From Pseudomonadota bacterium (GTDB lineage Bacteria > Pseudomonadota > Alphaproteobacteria > Reyranellales > Reyranellaceae), in the NCBI GenBank assembly GCA_023436825.1, contig JAEZHS010000504.1, positions 1 through 6,337 of the forward strand: a stretch of DNA of 6,337 bases, in the 5' to 3' direction. A program made the translations under genes and the position numbers. Positions 1 to 5,644 of the stretch are shown in pieces (positions within the stretch are counted from its first letter, which is position 1; each line of letters opens with the position of its first letter). The notes under the pieces are model-generated. The model was not told the origin of the DNA and did no database searches. It worked only from the letters and a program-made list of their open reading frames with translations.

Positions 1-69
1 CGCGCCGCCCGCGCCCAACATCACCTCCACCAGCAGGCGGGGCTTGACCCATGCGCTCAACCAGAACAT
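1..69 (-). CDS. Possible N-terminus of a minus-strand gene cut by the left edge
   Basis: An open frame starts at an ATG at 69-67, directly after an in-frame TGA (72-70), and runs off the window after 23 codons. It reads MFWLSAWVKPRLLVEVMLGA and continues with Gly-Gly-Ala. Of the 22 codons after Met, all but one end in G or C. This bias disappears upstream of position 70, where coding would begin. The plus-strand frame sharing the same third positions stays open to 274 but loses the bias at about 67, so it explains the signal less well. There is only a weak ribosome site (GGTGATGA). The start is hydrophobic, as in a membrane or exported protein. I do not recognise the family. An alternative frame from 73 (MNVLVERMGQ) has poorer codon use. 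Confidence 0.35.
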   Translation of the reverse strand, partial: MFWLSAWVKPRLLVEVMLGAGGA

Positions 70-77
70 TCATCACC

Positions 78-120
78 ACAGCAAACCTGCCCGCAGTTTT
101 GCTGTCTCACCCACGGGGTG
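78..120 (-). promoter_or_regulatory. Two adjacent hairpins just upstream of the left-edge gene
   Basis: ACAGCAAA (78-85) is the exact reverse complement of TTTGCTGT (98-105). Inside it, CTGC (87-90) pairs with GCAG (93-96) across a single mismatch, so the whole 28 bases fold back almost completely. Next to it, CACCC (108-112) pairs with GGGTG (116-120) around a 3-base loop. On the minus strand the large hairpin ends 8 bases before the proposed ATG at 69. No T-run follows on either strand, so a simple rho-independent terminator is unlikely. A leader element controlling the left-edge gene is the inference. Confidence 0.4.
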
Positions 121-132
121 CGTCGCATCTGA

Positions 133-159
133 ATTTTTTGCATTTCCTGCATTTTTTGC
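133..159. repeat. Three tandem 9-bp units
   Basis: The units are ATTTTTTGC (133-141), ATTTCCTGC (142-150) and ATTTTTTGC (151-159). The outer two are identical and the middle one differs at two bases. The repeat stands out as T-rich in a GC-rich setting and lies 64-90 bases upstream of the proposed left-edge start codon. It could be a site bound by a protein or a slippage-prone tract. Confidence 0.75.
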
Positions 160-290
160 TGGCCCGGCCGCCTGGACTGCACCCCTTGAGCCCATCCGGT
201 CCGGCCGAACGCAGTCGGATGACCGGCTCCGGGTGGGGAGCAGTCTGGCTTATGGTCGGATGAACGATGCATAGAGCGACAGACGCTCGC

Positions 291-319
291 ACTCTATCGA
301 AAACCACCGTTTTTGTAAA
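291..319 (-). promoter_or_regulatory. Possible sigma-70 promoter facing left
   Basis: On the minus strand TTTACA (319-314, five of six bases of the -35 consensus) is separated by 17 bases from TAGAGT (296-291, four of six bases of the -10 consensus). Transcription would start near 284 and give a leader of about 215 bases before the ATG at 69. This is the best-spaced pair I noticed in the AT-rich part of the gap, but it rests on consensus matching only. Confidence 0.3.
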
Positions 320-491
320 TAACTTCAGTGCATTTCACTGCAACAACCACTGCGAAGGCCGGCTTATTTTATTGCGACTTTTTGGGCTCCAGCGGGGCCA
401 TTTCTGAGGGCCGCCCTCGCCATCAATACCGCGGCTTGCGCCGGTCGACCGACGTGCAGGCAATGCTGTCACCGTATCGGATCGAGATCGA

Positions 492-672
492 TCAACCGTG
501 CTCGTCACGCAGAAGACGGTCGAGGTCATCAGGCTTCATGCGCTTGATGACCTTTTCGACCTTGCGATCATAACGCCGATCGTTCGGTTCCGTGGCCTTC
601 TGGGCCTTGCGGCCATACTGCGCGATGAAGGTGCGAAGCTCGGCAGTCCGCAGCGCCTTTTGTGCTCGGCAT
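492..672 (-). pseudogene. Gene for a 59-residue basic protein, interrupted by a +1 frameshift in an A4 run
   Basis: On the minus strand ATG (672-670) reads MPSTK. Shifting one base at the AAAA run (661-658) then joins an open frame that ends at TGA (494-492). The joined product is 59 residues, starting MPSTKALRTAELRTFIAQYG. It contains the charged stretch KATEPNDRRYDRKVEKVIKR (25-44) and ends LDRLLRDEHG. Without the shift the ATG frame stops at 568 after 34 residues. The downstream frame has typical chromosomal codon use and a coherent, probably helical Lys/Arg-rich composition, but no ATG, GTG or TTG start at its beginning. It lies 40 bases after the heparinase stop on the same strand, so co-transcription is likely. 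I do not recognise a named family. It may be a sequencing error, a real pseudogene, or a gene read by frameshifting. Confidence 0.6.
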
Positions 673-712
673 CAGGCCGTCGGCGCTTCGAGGATGAGCC
701 CGGCAAGAGGAG

Positions 713-2464
713 CTACCCCTCCATCCGGGTCAGCGCCCACTTCACCGTGCTGCCCTCGGCCGGCACTTGGCCCACAAGCACGATCTGCTCGGTGCGACGG
801 ACGCGGCCTTCTTCGCCGAGGTAGATGCTTTCGGCAAGGCCGATGCCGGCGCCCGACGCCCGCAGACGCCAGCCGCGGCCGCTCGGCAGACGCATCAGCA
901 CCGCCTGGCCGCTCTGCGCCAGGGTCGCCTTCACCGCCGGATGCAGATGGAAGCGAACGATGAAGCGCTTGTCCGGCACCGTCACCATGCGGCCTTCCGG
1001 CCCCATGAACGTGTCCTCGCCGCGCAGGTCGCCGCCGTCGGCCGACAGCCACAGGCGGCGGCGATGGATGATGCCGTACAGCGAGCGGTAGCCATCATGC
1101 ATCATGTCGAGCCACTGAGCGCCGTCGTTGTCGGCACGATCGACCACGACATTGCCGGCGCGATATTCCAGCGCGCCATGATCGGTGATCTCGCTCGAGT
1201 TGGTGTCGTCGACCACGGCCGTCGAATGCGCCGCCGTATAGCGCATGAAGTACCGCCAGTCGCGCGGCGCGCCGGGGAAGGTGCCGCAATTGACGATCAG
1301 GCGCTCGTGTGCGGCGCTCATCTCGAAGCTGAGTGTGCCGGCATGGGCGATGCCGTCCATGCCGCGCCCGGGCGGGCTGCCGGCATCGGTGATCACCAAC
1401 GAAGTGCCGGCGGCCAGCCGCTGGAAGCCGCTGGCCAGCGCCATGGTCGGCGCGCTCTCGCCCGAACCCGAGCGCGCCAGCACTAGGTCGATCAGGGTGC
1501 GATCGGCTTCCCAGGCGCCGTTGAACAGGGCGAGCCCGCCGTCGCCGTGGCGGAAGAACCGTAGCAACGGCGCCATGCGGTCGATGGCGGCGAGGATCTC
1601 GGCCGGGGCGCGGCGTTCGGCCGAACCGAGCGCCGAACGCACGTCGATCAGGTGGCGCAGCACGGCGAGCTGCAGATGCGGCGCGCGCTCGGCCACGATA
1701 CCGTCGTGCAGCACGTAGCGCTTCACGAACCGGGCGAGCCGCGACAGCGTCTGGTCGAGGCTCTTCTCGAAGTGCTTGCCGTCGCGCAGGAAGGCGAGGT
1801 CAACGAAGATCAGCGCCTTCATCGCCGCCACGGCCTCGTGACCGATCAGGCCGGCACGCAGCGCGCGCCGCAGGTGCGTGCGCTGGCGGGCGAGCGAGAA
1901 CACGAAGCGGGCGGGGAACCCAGGATCGGCGGCGCTGGCCAGCCAATCGTAGTGACGGATCCACGAGACGATGCGCTCGGCCAGCACCTCGCGCTTCCAG
2001 GTGACAGCCGACCAGCGGCCTTCGCGGTTCGACCAGTCGTCGACCAGACGGACAGCCAGCGGTGCCGCTGAAGGGTCACCGCAATCGCGCAAGTCGCGCA
2101 GCCAGCCGAAGCCGTTCAGGGCATCGACCCACAGGTCGGGCGCGCCGGGCCGCCGCCAGGGCGGGTCATCCGATTCGGGCGCCACGGCGCCGGCACTGCC
2201 GCGCGCAAGGAATTCGCCCATGAGCAGGCGCTGGCCGGTCGCCGGATCGCCCGGCCAGCTGTCGGGCGCCACGGCGAAGAACGAGCGTGGCGAGTTGTAG
2301 CCCAGGGTGAGCGAATAAAGGCCGGATTCCAGCAGCCAGCGGCCAAATCCGCGACTTTCGATTCCGGCGGACTTGGCCGGACTGGAGGGAACGGACCGGG
2401 TCGGACGGGTTCCGGCCACCAAAGGCTCACCCGGCCGGCGCACGTCTGAGGCAACCAGCGTCAT
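713..2464 (-). CDS. Heparinase II/III family protein
   Basis: The 583-residue product matches the layout of alphaproteobacterial heparinase II/III-like proteins. A helical N-terminal toroid-like half spans about 40-330, with LYSLTLGYNSPRSFF near 49-63, PDSWPGDPATGQRLLMGEF near 67-85 and the Trp-rich WVDALNGFGWLRDLR at 112-126. A beta-rich C-terminal half follows from about 335, with AHERLIVNCGTFPG (385-398), RYTAAHSTAVVDDTNSSEI (408-426) and FHLHP (505-509). The Arg-x-x-x-x-His-Ser/Asn-Thr signature at 408-414 is where the family carries residues linked to polysaccharide lyase activity. No signal peptide is visible: the first 35 residues are polar and Pro/Arg-rich, so the location is uncertain. 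The true substrate of these proteins is not established, and 'heparinase' names the fold. The start ATG (2464-2462) has only the weak purine-rich site AGAAGCAG. A later start near the conserved part (residue 40 onward) cannot be excluded. Confidence 0.88.
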   Translation of the reverse strand: MTLVASDVRRPGEPLVAGTRPTRSVPSSPAKSAGIESRGFGRWLLESGLYSLTLGYNSPRSFFAVAPDSWPGDPATGQRLLMGEFLARGSAGAVAPESDDPPWRRPGAPDLWVDALNGFGWLRDLRDCGDPSAAPLAVRLVDDWSNREGRWSAVTWKREVLAERIVSWIRHYDWLASAADPGFPARFVFSLARQRTHLRRALRAGLIGHEAVAAMKALIFVDLAFLRDGKHFEKSLDQTLSRLARFVKRYVLHDGIVAERAPHLQLAVLRHLIDVRSALGSAERRAPAEILAAIDRMAPLLRFFRHGDGGLALFNGAWEADRTLIDLVLARSGSGESAPTMALASGFQRLAAGTSLVITDAGSPPGRGMDGIAHAGTLSFEMSAAHERLIVNCGTFPGAPRDWRYFMRYTAAHSTAVVDDTNSSEITDHGALEYRAGNVVVDRADNDGAQWLDMMHDGYRSLYGIIHRRRLWLSADGGDLRGEDTFMGPEGRMVTVPDKRFIVRFHLHPAVKATLAQSGQAVLMRLPSGRGWRLRASGAGIGLAESIYLGEEGRVRRTEQIVLVGQVPAEGSTVKWALTRMEG

Positions 2465-2510
2465 CTGCTTCTGTTCTTTGGCCCGCCGGCATTTTCCACC
2501 GGGCAGTTGA

Positions 2511-2534
2511 GGGTGTGGCTATTTTAGCCCACCC
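2511..2534. repeat. Dyad in the divergent heparinase-hsp20 promoter region
   Basis: GGGTG (2511-2515) pairs with CACCC (2530-2534) and GGCT (2517-2520) pairs with AGCC (2526-2529), with one bulged T and the loop ATTTT. The stem has nine pairs. There is no T-run on either side, so it does not look like a terminator. It covers the proposed -10 box and start point of the heparinase promoter, so an operator for that gene is possible. Confidence 0.5.
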
Positions 2535-2549
2535 GGACGGCCATGGCGA
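2521..2549 (-). promoter_or_regulatory. Possible sigma-70 promoter of the heparinase gene
   Basis: On the minus strand TCGCCA (2549-2544, four of six -35 bases) and TAAAAT (2526-2521, five of six -10 bases) are 17 bases apart. The start would fall near 2514, giving a leader of about 50 bases before the ATG at 2464. The -10 lies in the loop of the dyad at 2511-2534. Confidence 0.35.
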
Positions 2550-2566
2550 TGGCCCCGGCAAGAACC

Positions 2567-2595
2567 CTTGAACCGCCTCCCCGGCACCCCAGATT
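2567..2595 (+). promoter_or_regulatory. Sigma-32 (RpoH) type heat-shock promoter of hsp20
   Basis: CTTGAA (2567-2572), preceded by CC, is followed after 14 bases by CCCCAGATT (2587-2595). The known sigma-32 pattern is CTTGAA, 13-17 bases, CCCCATnT, so both boxes and the spacing fit. The start would lie near 2600-2603, directly before the first leader hairpin. This placement also argues against the in-frame TTG at 2568 as a start codon, since it lies inside the -35 box. Confidence 0.65.
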
Positions 2596-2603
2596 CACCG
2601 CAA

Positions 2604-2654
2604 GGGAAGGCCTTAATGGATTCCCGGACGCTCGCTCCTCGGAGGAGGGTTCTT
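2604..2654 (+). promoter_or_regulatory. ROSE-like RNA thermometer in the hsp20 leader
   Basis: The short leader folds into two hairpins. The first pairs GGGAA (2604-2608) with TTCCC (2621-2625). In the second, CTCCT (2635-2639) pairs with AGGAG (2643-2647) around a CGG loop. A bulged G (2634) and two more pairs (2632-2633 with 2648-2649) follow below. The right arm is the Shine-Dalgarno sequence GGAGGAGGG, five bases before the ATG at 2655. ROSE elements of alphaproteobacterial small heat-shock genes carry a U-U/C-G-C-U motif with a bulged G opposite the ribosome site. UCGCU at 2632-2636 matches it. The inference is that heat opens this helix and allows translation. The element is shorter than typical ROSE leaders. 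Confidence 0.6.
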
Positions 2655-3122
2655 ATGGGCCGTGTGTCGATGTTCAACTCGCCCCTGCTGCTGGGATTCG
2701 ACCAGCTCGAGCGCACGCTCGACCGGTTGGCCAAGAGCGCGGAGGGCTATCCGCCCTACAATATCGAGCGGATCGGCGAGAACGGCTTGCGCATCACCCT
2801 TGCCGTCGCGGGCTTCACGACTGACGACCTCGCCATCGAGCTGGTGGAAAGCCAGCTCACGGTGCGCGGCAAGCAGACCGACGACAGCGATCGTGTCTTC
2901 CTTCATCGCGGCATCGCGGCGCGCCAGTTCCAGCGCAGCTTCATGCTGGCCGAAGGCATCGAGGTTACAGGCGCGCGGCTCGACAACGGGCTGCTGTCGA
3001 TCGACCTCGTGCGACCGGTCCAGGAGCCGCGCATCCGCAGGATCCGCATCGAGGCCGGCGATACCGGCAACGATGCGCGCAACACCATCGACATCACCGC
3101 ACGCCGTGTTCAGCCCCGCTGA
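2655..3122 (+). CDS. Hsp20 family small heat-shock protein (IbpA-like)
   Basis: The 155-residue product is an ATP-independent holdase chaperone of the cytoplasm that binds unfolding proteins and passes them to DnaK and ClpB. An N-terminal arm (1-33) is followed by an alpha-crystallin domain from PPYNIERIGENGLRITLAVA (33-52) to about residue 120. The class A signature is present: FLHRGIAARQFQRSFMLAEG (82-101) and then GARLDNGLLSIDLVR (106-120). The usual C-terminal I-x-I anchoring motif appears as IRRIRI near 127-132, and the tail is longer than in IbpA. The start at 2655 is chosen because GGAGGAGGG lies five bases upstream and the product then begins MGRVSMFNSPLLLGFDQLER, as in related proteins. 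An in-frame ATG at 2616 also has a ribosome-like site (AAGG) but lies inside the leader hairpin. The DUF1150 gene follows 33 bases later. Confidence 0.93.
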   Translation: MGRVSMFNSPLLLGFDQLERTLDRLAKSAEGYPPYNIERIGENGLRITLAVAGFTTDDLAIELVESQLTVRGKQTDDSDRVFLHRGIAARQFQRSFMLAEGIEVTGARLDNGLLSIDLVRPVQEPRIRRIRIEAGDTGNDARNTIDITARRVQPR

Positions 3123-3155
3123 CGAGTGCCGGTCGACGCTGCCAAGGAGGTAGCC

Positions 3156-3380
3156 ATGGAAAACGAGCAGACGACGAACTTCACGCCCCTTGCCGAAGAA
3201 GCCTTCTTGAGCCTCGGCGCCCAGCAGATCGCCTATGTGAAGGCCATCAACCTTCCGGACGGTGCGCATGCGATCGGCATCTTCTCAGCCGACGGCAAAC
3301 CGATGGCCGCCGCGCCCTCGGTCGAGATCGCGCAGGCGTTGATCCGCCAGCACGAACTCGAACCGGCGCTGGTGCATTGA
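3156..3380 (+). CDS. DUF1150 family protein
   Basis: This 74-residue protein has the family's core: a short polar start, EEAFLSLGAQQIAYVKAI (14-31), a short loop, then HAIGIFSADGKPM (38-50) and a helical end with the closing LEPALVH. DUF1150 proteins are small alphaproteobacterial proteins of unknown function, commonly encoded right after an Hsp20 gene, as here. The start at 3156 has an excellent ribosome site, AAGGAGGT (3144-3151), four bases upstream. The 33-base spacing to the hsp20 stop and the lack of a promoter in it indicate co-transcription, so the protein is probably heat-induced too, perhaps as a partner of the chaperone. This copy lacks the Pro-rich insert I associate with longer members. 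Confidence 0.85.
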   Translation: MENEQTTNFTPLAEEAFLSLGAQQIAYVKAINLPDGAHAIGIFSADGKPMAAAPSVEIAQALIRQHELEPALVH

Positions 3381-3400
3381 TGGGAGCACGGGGTTCATGA

Positions 3401-3465
3401 TCCTTCCGGACCGCGAGCTTCCAGCTCGCTCATGACCGCGCAAGATGCGCGCGGGTCCGGAAGGA
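3401..3465. repeat. Cloverleaf-like inverted repeat between convergent genes
   Basis: TCCTTCCGGACC (3401-3412) and GGTCCGGAAGGA (3454-3465) form a perfect 12-bp stem. It encloses two more perfect hairpins: GCGAGC/GCTCGC (3413-3418/3424-3429, loop TTCCA) and CGCGC/GCGCG (3437-3441/3447-3451, loop AAGAT). The palindrome TCATGA occurs just before the element (3395-3400) and again between the inner hairpins (3430-3435). It fills the gap between the DUF1150 stop and the ptsN stop, so it may end transcription from both sides, although neither strand has a T-run after the stem. The modular shape is also typical of dispersed intergenic palindromes; this window holds only one copy. Confidence 0.75.
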
Positions 3466-3473
3466 AGAGAAGA

Positions 3474-3944
3474 TTAAGCCGCGCTCTGCGCCTGGACCGA
3501 TTCGACCAGCAGAGCGTAGAGCGCCTCGGCATTTTCCGTCGCGCGCAGCTTCTCGACGAGGCTGCGGTCGCGCAGCAGGCGTGACACGCGCGCCAGCGCC
3601 TTGAGATGGTCGGCGCCCGCACCCTCGGGCGCCACCAGCAGGAACACGATGTCGACCGGCCGCTCGTCGATCGAATCGAAATCGATCGGATGGGCGAGCC
3701 GGGCGAACAGGCCGCGTGGTGCGGTGAGCGTGCCCATGCGGCCATGCGGGATGGCAATGCCGCCGCCGATGCCGGTCGAGCCCAGCCGCTCGCGCTCCAG
3801 TAGCCGATCGAACAAACGGCGTTCGTCGAGCTTCAGCATGGCCGCGCAGCGGGCCGCCAACTCGGCCAACAACGCTTTCTTGCCGGACGCCTTCACGCTG
3901 GCCAGAACGGCATCCGGACCGGTCAGCAAATCGGCAATTTCCAC
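3474..3944 (-). CDS. ptsN: Nitrogen-regulatory phosphotransferase protein EIIA-Ntr
   Basis: The 156-residue product is the terminal phospho-acceptor of the nitrogen PTS chain (PtsP, NPr, PtsN), a cytoplasmic regulator that carries no sugar in its usual role. It is a full-length PTS EIIA type-2 domain with MEIADLL at the start and GSTGIGGGIAIPHGR at 55-69. His67 in IPHGR is the residue phosphorylated in the family. The family features PVDIVFLLVAPEGAGADHLKALARVSRLL follow around 95-123. Translation starts at a GTG (3944-3942). No good Shine-Dalgarno sequence precedes it, but the N-terminus matches the family exactly. The gene follows rpoN on the same strand with a 116-base gap. The hpf gene that commonly lies between them is missing, and a promoter in the gap suggests ptsN can be transcribed alone. 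Confidence 0.93.
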   Translation of the reverse strand: MEIADLLTGPDAVLASVKASGKKALLAELAARCAAMLKLDERRLFDRLLERERLGSTGIGGGIAIPHGRMGTLTAPRGLFARLAHPIDFDSIDERPVDIVFLLVAPEGAGADHLKALARVSRLLRDRSLVEKLRATENAEALYALLVESVQAQSAA

Positions 3945-4003
3945 AATGTCACCAATAGGTTAGCGGACAAGGGCCCCAAAGTTGCCCGGCGCGCGAAGGC
4001 GCC

Positions 4004-4032
4004 CCTATAGGCGCGTCGTCCGACCGGGTCAA
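4004..4032 (-). promoter_or_regulatory. Sigma-70 type promoter of ptsN
   Basis: On the minus strand TTGACC (4032-4027, five of six consensus bases) and TATAGG (4009-4004, four of six) are exactly 17 bases apart. The start would be near 3997, about 53 bases before the GTG of ptsN. The early leader holds a small stem GGCGC/GCGCC (4003-3999 with 3992-3988). The promoter lies fully in the spacer after the rpoN stop. Confidence 0.6.
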
Positions 4033-4060
4033 GCCGCTCCTTCAGGCGTCCGACATGGTA

Positions 4061-5599
4061 TCAGTCGGCCGGTCCGGCCAGTGCTTGCGAGGCGATCGCA
4101 GCACCGGGAAGCGTGTTCGGCAGGCTGCGATTGAGTCCGAGGCGGCCGAGCCGCCGGCGCTCCGCCGACGACGGAATGCGCATGGCCTCGCGATACTTGG
4201 CGACGGTGCGCCGCGCGATCTCGATGCCCTCGCCTTTCAGGAGATCGACGATGCGATCGTCCGACAGCGGCGCACTGGCGCTCTCGCCGCCGACCAGGTG
4301 ACGGATGCGCGAGCGCACCGATTCGGACGACACGACGACGCCCGGCGTCCGCGCCGGCAGCGCCGACGTGAAGAAATACTTCAGCTCGAAGATGCCGCGC
4401 GGCGTAGCGATGTACTTGTTGGAGGTGACGCGACTCACCGTGCTCTCGTGCAGCTCGGTCGCGATGGCGATGTCGCGCAGCACCAGCGGCTTGAGGGCGC
4501 TGACGCCGTGGCGGAAGAAGCCGTCCTGCTGGCGCACGATCTCGCGCGCGACCTTCAGAATCGTGGTCGCGCGCTGCTCGAGGGTCTTCACCAGCCAGTT
4601 GGCCGACTGGAAGCGCTCGGCGACGAAATCGCGGTCCGACTTGGCACGCGTGCCCTTCATCAATGTGGCGTGGTAGTTGCGGTCGACCAGCACCTTGGGC
4701 AGAGCGTCGGTGTTGAGCTCGATGTGCCAGCCCTCTTCGCCGGTATCGGCGTCCTTGGCCGGCCGCAGGAAGAGATCGGGCGCGACGGGTTGGATCGGCT
4801 CGAAGTCGAAGGCCTGGCCGGGGCGCGGATCGAGCGCGCGCAGTTCAGCCAGCATCTCGCGCAGGTCCTCGTCGTCGACGCCGCAGCGGCGACGCAGCTG
4901 TCCCAGCTCGCCCGCGGCCACCAGGCCGAGATTGTCGAGCAACGCCGTCATCGCCGGATCCAGGCGATTGCGTTCGGCAAGCTGCGCGCCCAGGCACTCG
5001 GCCACGGTGCGCGCGAACAGGCCGGCGGGCTCGATCTGGCGCAGCCGCGTCCACACCGCTTCGACCACGTCGAGGCCGACGCTGCAGGCTTCGGCGACAG
5101 CCGGCGCATCGAGGCGGCAATAACCCGCCTCGTCGAGGCCTTCGGCGAGCTTGAGCGCAATGCGCCGCTCTGCCGGTTCGGCGAACATCAGTTCAATCTG
5201 TTCCAGCACGTGGACGGCGAGCGAGCGCGGACGCTCGGAGACGAAATCGAGCGCGCCCGGCTGGTCGTCGCGCTGGCCGGCGCGACTCGCTGCCCCGTCG
5301 CCGCCACGGTCGGCATGCTCGCGCGTCCAGCGCTCGTCGGCGTCGGCAAGCGCGGGCGCAGCGGCCGCCAGCGCCTCGGCGGTGTCGGACGGTGCGTCGA
5401 CGATGGGCGCGTCCTGCTCGGCGATCGGGCCGTCATCGGCCGCGCCCTCGGCGAGCAACGGGTTCTTTTCGAGTTCCTGTTGGATGAAGGCGGCGAGCTC
5501 GAGATGCGAGAACTGCAGCAGCTTGATGGCCTGCTGAAGCTGCGGCGTCATTGCCAGGGTCTGGCGCGAAGCCAGGATCAGACTCGGACCGATACGCAT
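4061..5599 (-). CDS. rpoN: RNA polymerase sigma-54 factor
   Basis: The 512-residue product directs RNA polymerase to GG/GC promoters at -24/-12, which open only with an AAA+ activator. Region I is intact (SLILASRQTLAMTPQLQQAI at 6-25, then LLQF and QQELEKNPLL at 40-49). An acidic, Ala/Asp-rich region II follows (about 50-120), then the core-binding domain (about 125-300). The helix-turn-helix segment includes HESTVSRVTSNKYIATPRGI (384-403), followed by FELKYFF, and the RpoN box is perfect: ARRTVAKYRE (462-471). After the usual IPSSAERRR end there is an unusual tail of about 30 residues (LGRLGLNRSLPNTLPG and on). The ATG at 5599-5597 follows a G-rich site (GGTGGGGG). The long plus-strand frame over this gene is a shadow of its codon bias. 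ptsN follows; lptB is not directly upstream. Confidence 0.97.
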   Translation of the reverse strand: MRIGPSLILASRQTLAMTPQLQQAIKLLQFSHLELAAFIQQELEKNPLLAEGAADDGPIAEQDAPIVDAPSDTAEALAAAAPALADADERWTREHADRGGDGAASRAGQRDDQPGALDFVSERPRSLAVHVLEQIELMFAEPAERRIALKLAEGLDEAGYCRLDAPAVAEACSVGLDVVEAVWTRLRQIEPAGLFARTVAECLGAQLAERNRLDPAMTALLDNLGLVAAGELGQLRRRCGVDDEDLREMLAELRALDPRPGQAFDFEPIQPVAPDLFLRPAKDADTGEEGWHIELNTDALPKVLVDRNYHATLMKGTRAKSDRDFVAERFQSANWLVKTLEQRATTILKVAREIVRQQDGFFRHGVSALKPLVLRDIAIATELHESTVSRVTSNKYIATPRGIFELKYFFTSALPARTPGVVVSSESVRSRIRHLVGGESASAPLSDDRIVDLLKGEGIEIARRTVAKYREAMRIPSSAERRRLGRLGLNRSLPNTLPGAAIASQALAGPAD

Positions 5600-5629
5600 G
5601 TACCCCCACCCTGAAGGTCGGTTGGACCT

Positions 5630-5641
5630 CCCCGTACGGGG
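5630..5641. repeat. Perfect 12-bp palindrome in the rpoN leader
   Basis: CCCCGTACGGGG (5630-5641) is fully self-complementary. It spans the start point (about 5636) expected from the sigma-54-type promoter at 5645-5663. Next to it, AGGTC (5615-5619) and GACCT (5625-5629) form a second small stem in the rpoN leader, between the start point and the ribosome site. Either could be an operator or a leader hairpin. Confidence 0.5.
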
Positions 5642-5644
5642 GTC

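Larger units (their letters stand above)
70..491. other. Intergenic region of about 420 bases without a convincing gene
   Basis: Several short frames are open here, but none has the GC-rich third codon positions of the neighbouring genes, and their products are low-complexity or rich in Cys, Arg and Pro. Positions 300-385 are clearly more AT-rich than the rest. Structural elements include two hairpins at 78-120, a 9-bp triplet repeat at 133-159, and a stem CCGGTC/GACCGG (196-201/221-226) enclosing CCGA/TCGG. There are also GAGCG/CGCTC around 274-288, CAGTG/CACTG at 326-340 and a perfect 10-bp palindrome CGGTCGACCG at 442-451. A sigma-70-like promoter at 291-319 points left. The layout would fit a long structured leader of the gene at the left edge, or a small RNA; neither is shown. 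Confidence 0.5.

Noticed and set aside
44..274. Plus-strand frame open from the left edge to 274
   Set aside because: Codon bias is lost after about 67, and the product is low-complexity across the 9-bp repeat (FFAFPAFFA). The minus-strand reading explains the bias better.
767..1486. 239-residue open frame on the plus strand
   Set aside because: It is antisense to the heparinase II/III gene, and its His/Arg/Ala-rich product has no coherent domain.
2568..2654. N-terminal extension of Hsp20 from TTG 2568 or ATG 2616
   Set aside because: The TTG lies in the sigma-32 -35 box and the ATG lies in a leader hairpin. The extra residues do not resemble the family, and the best ribosome site serves 2655.
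2613..3269. 218-residue open frame on the minus strand
   Set aside because: It is antisense to hsp20 and DUF1150, both of which have strong ribosome sites and family matches.
3988..4003. GGCGC/GCGCC stem as an rpoN terminator
   Set aside because: It is only five pairs, has no T-run after it, and lies downstream of the ptsN promoter -10; at most it is a leader hairpin.
4055..5614. 519-residue open frame on the plus strand
   Set aside because: It lies exactly opposite rpoN, whose product matches its family end to end. The frame is open only because of the GC-rich codon bias.
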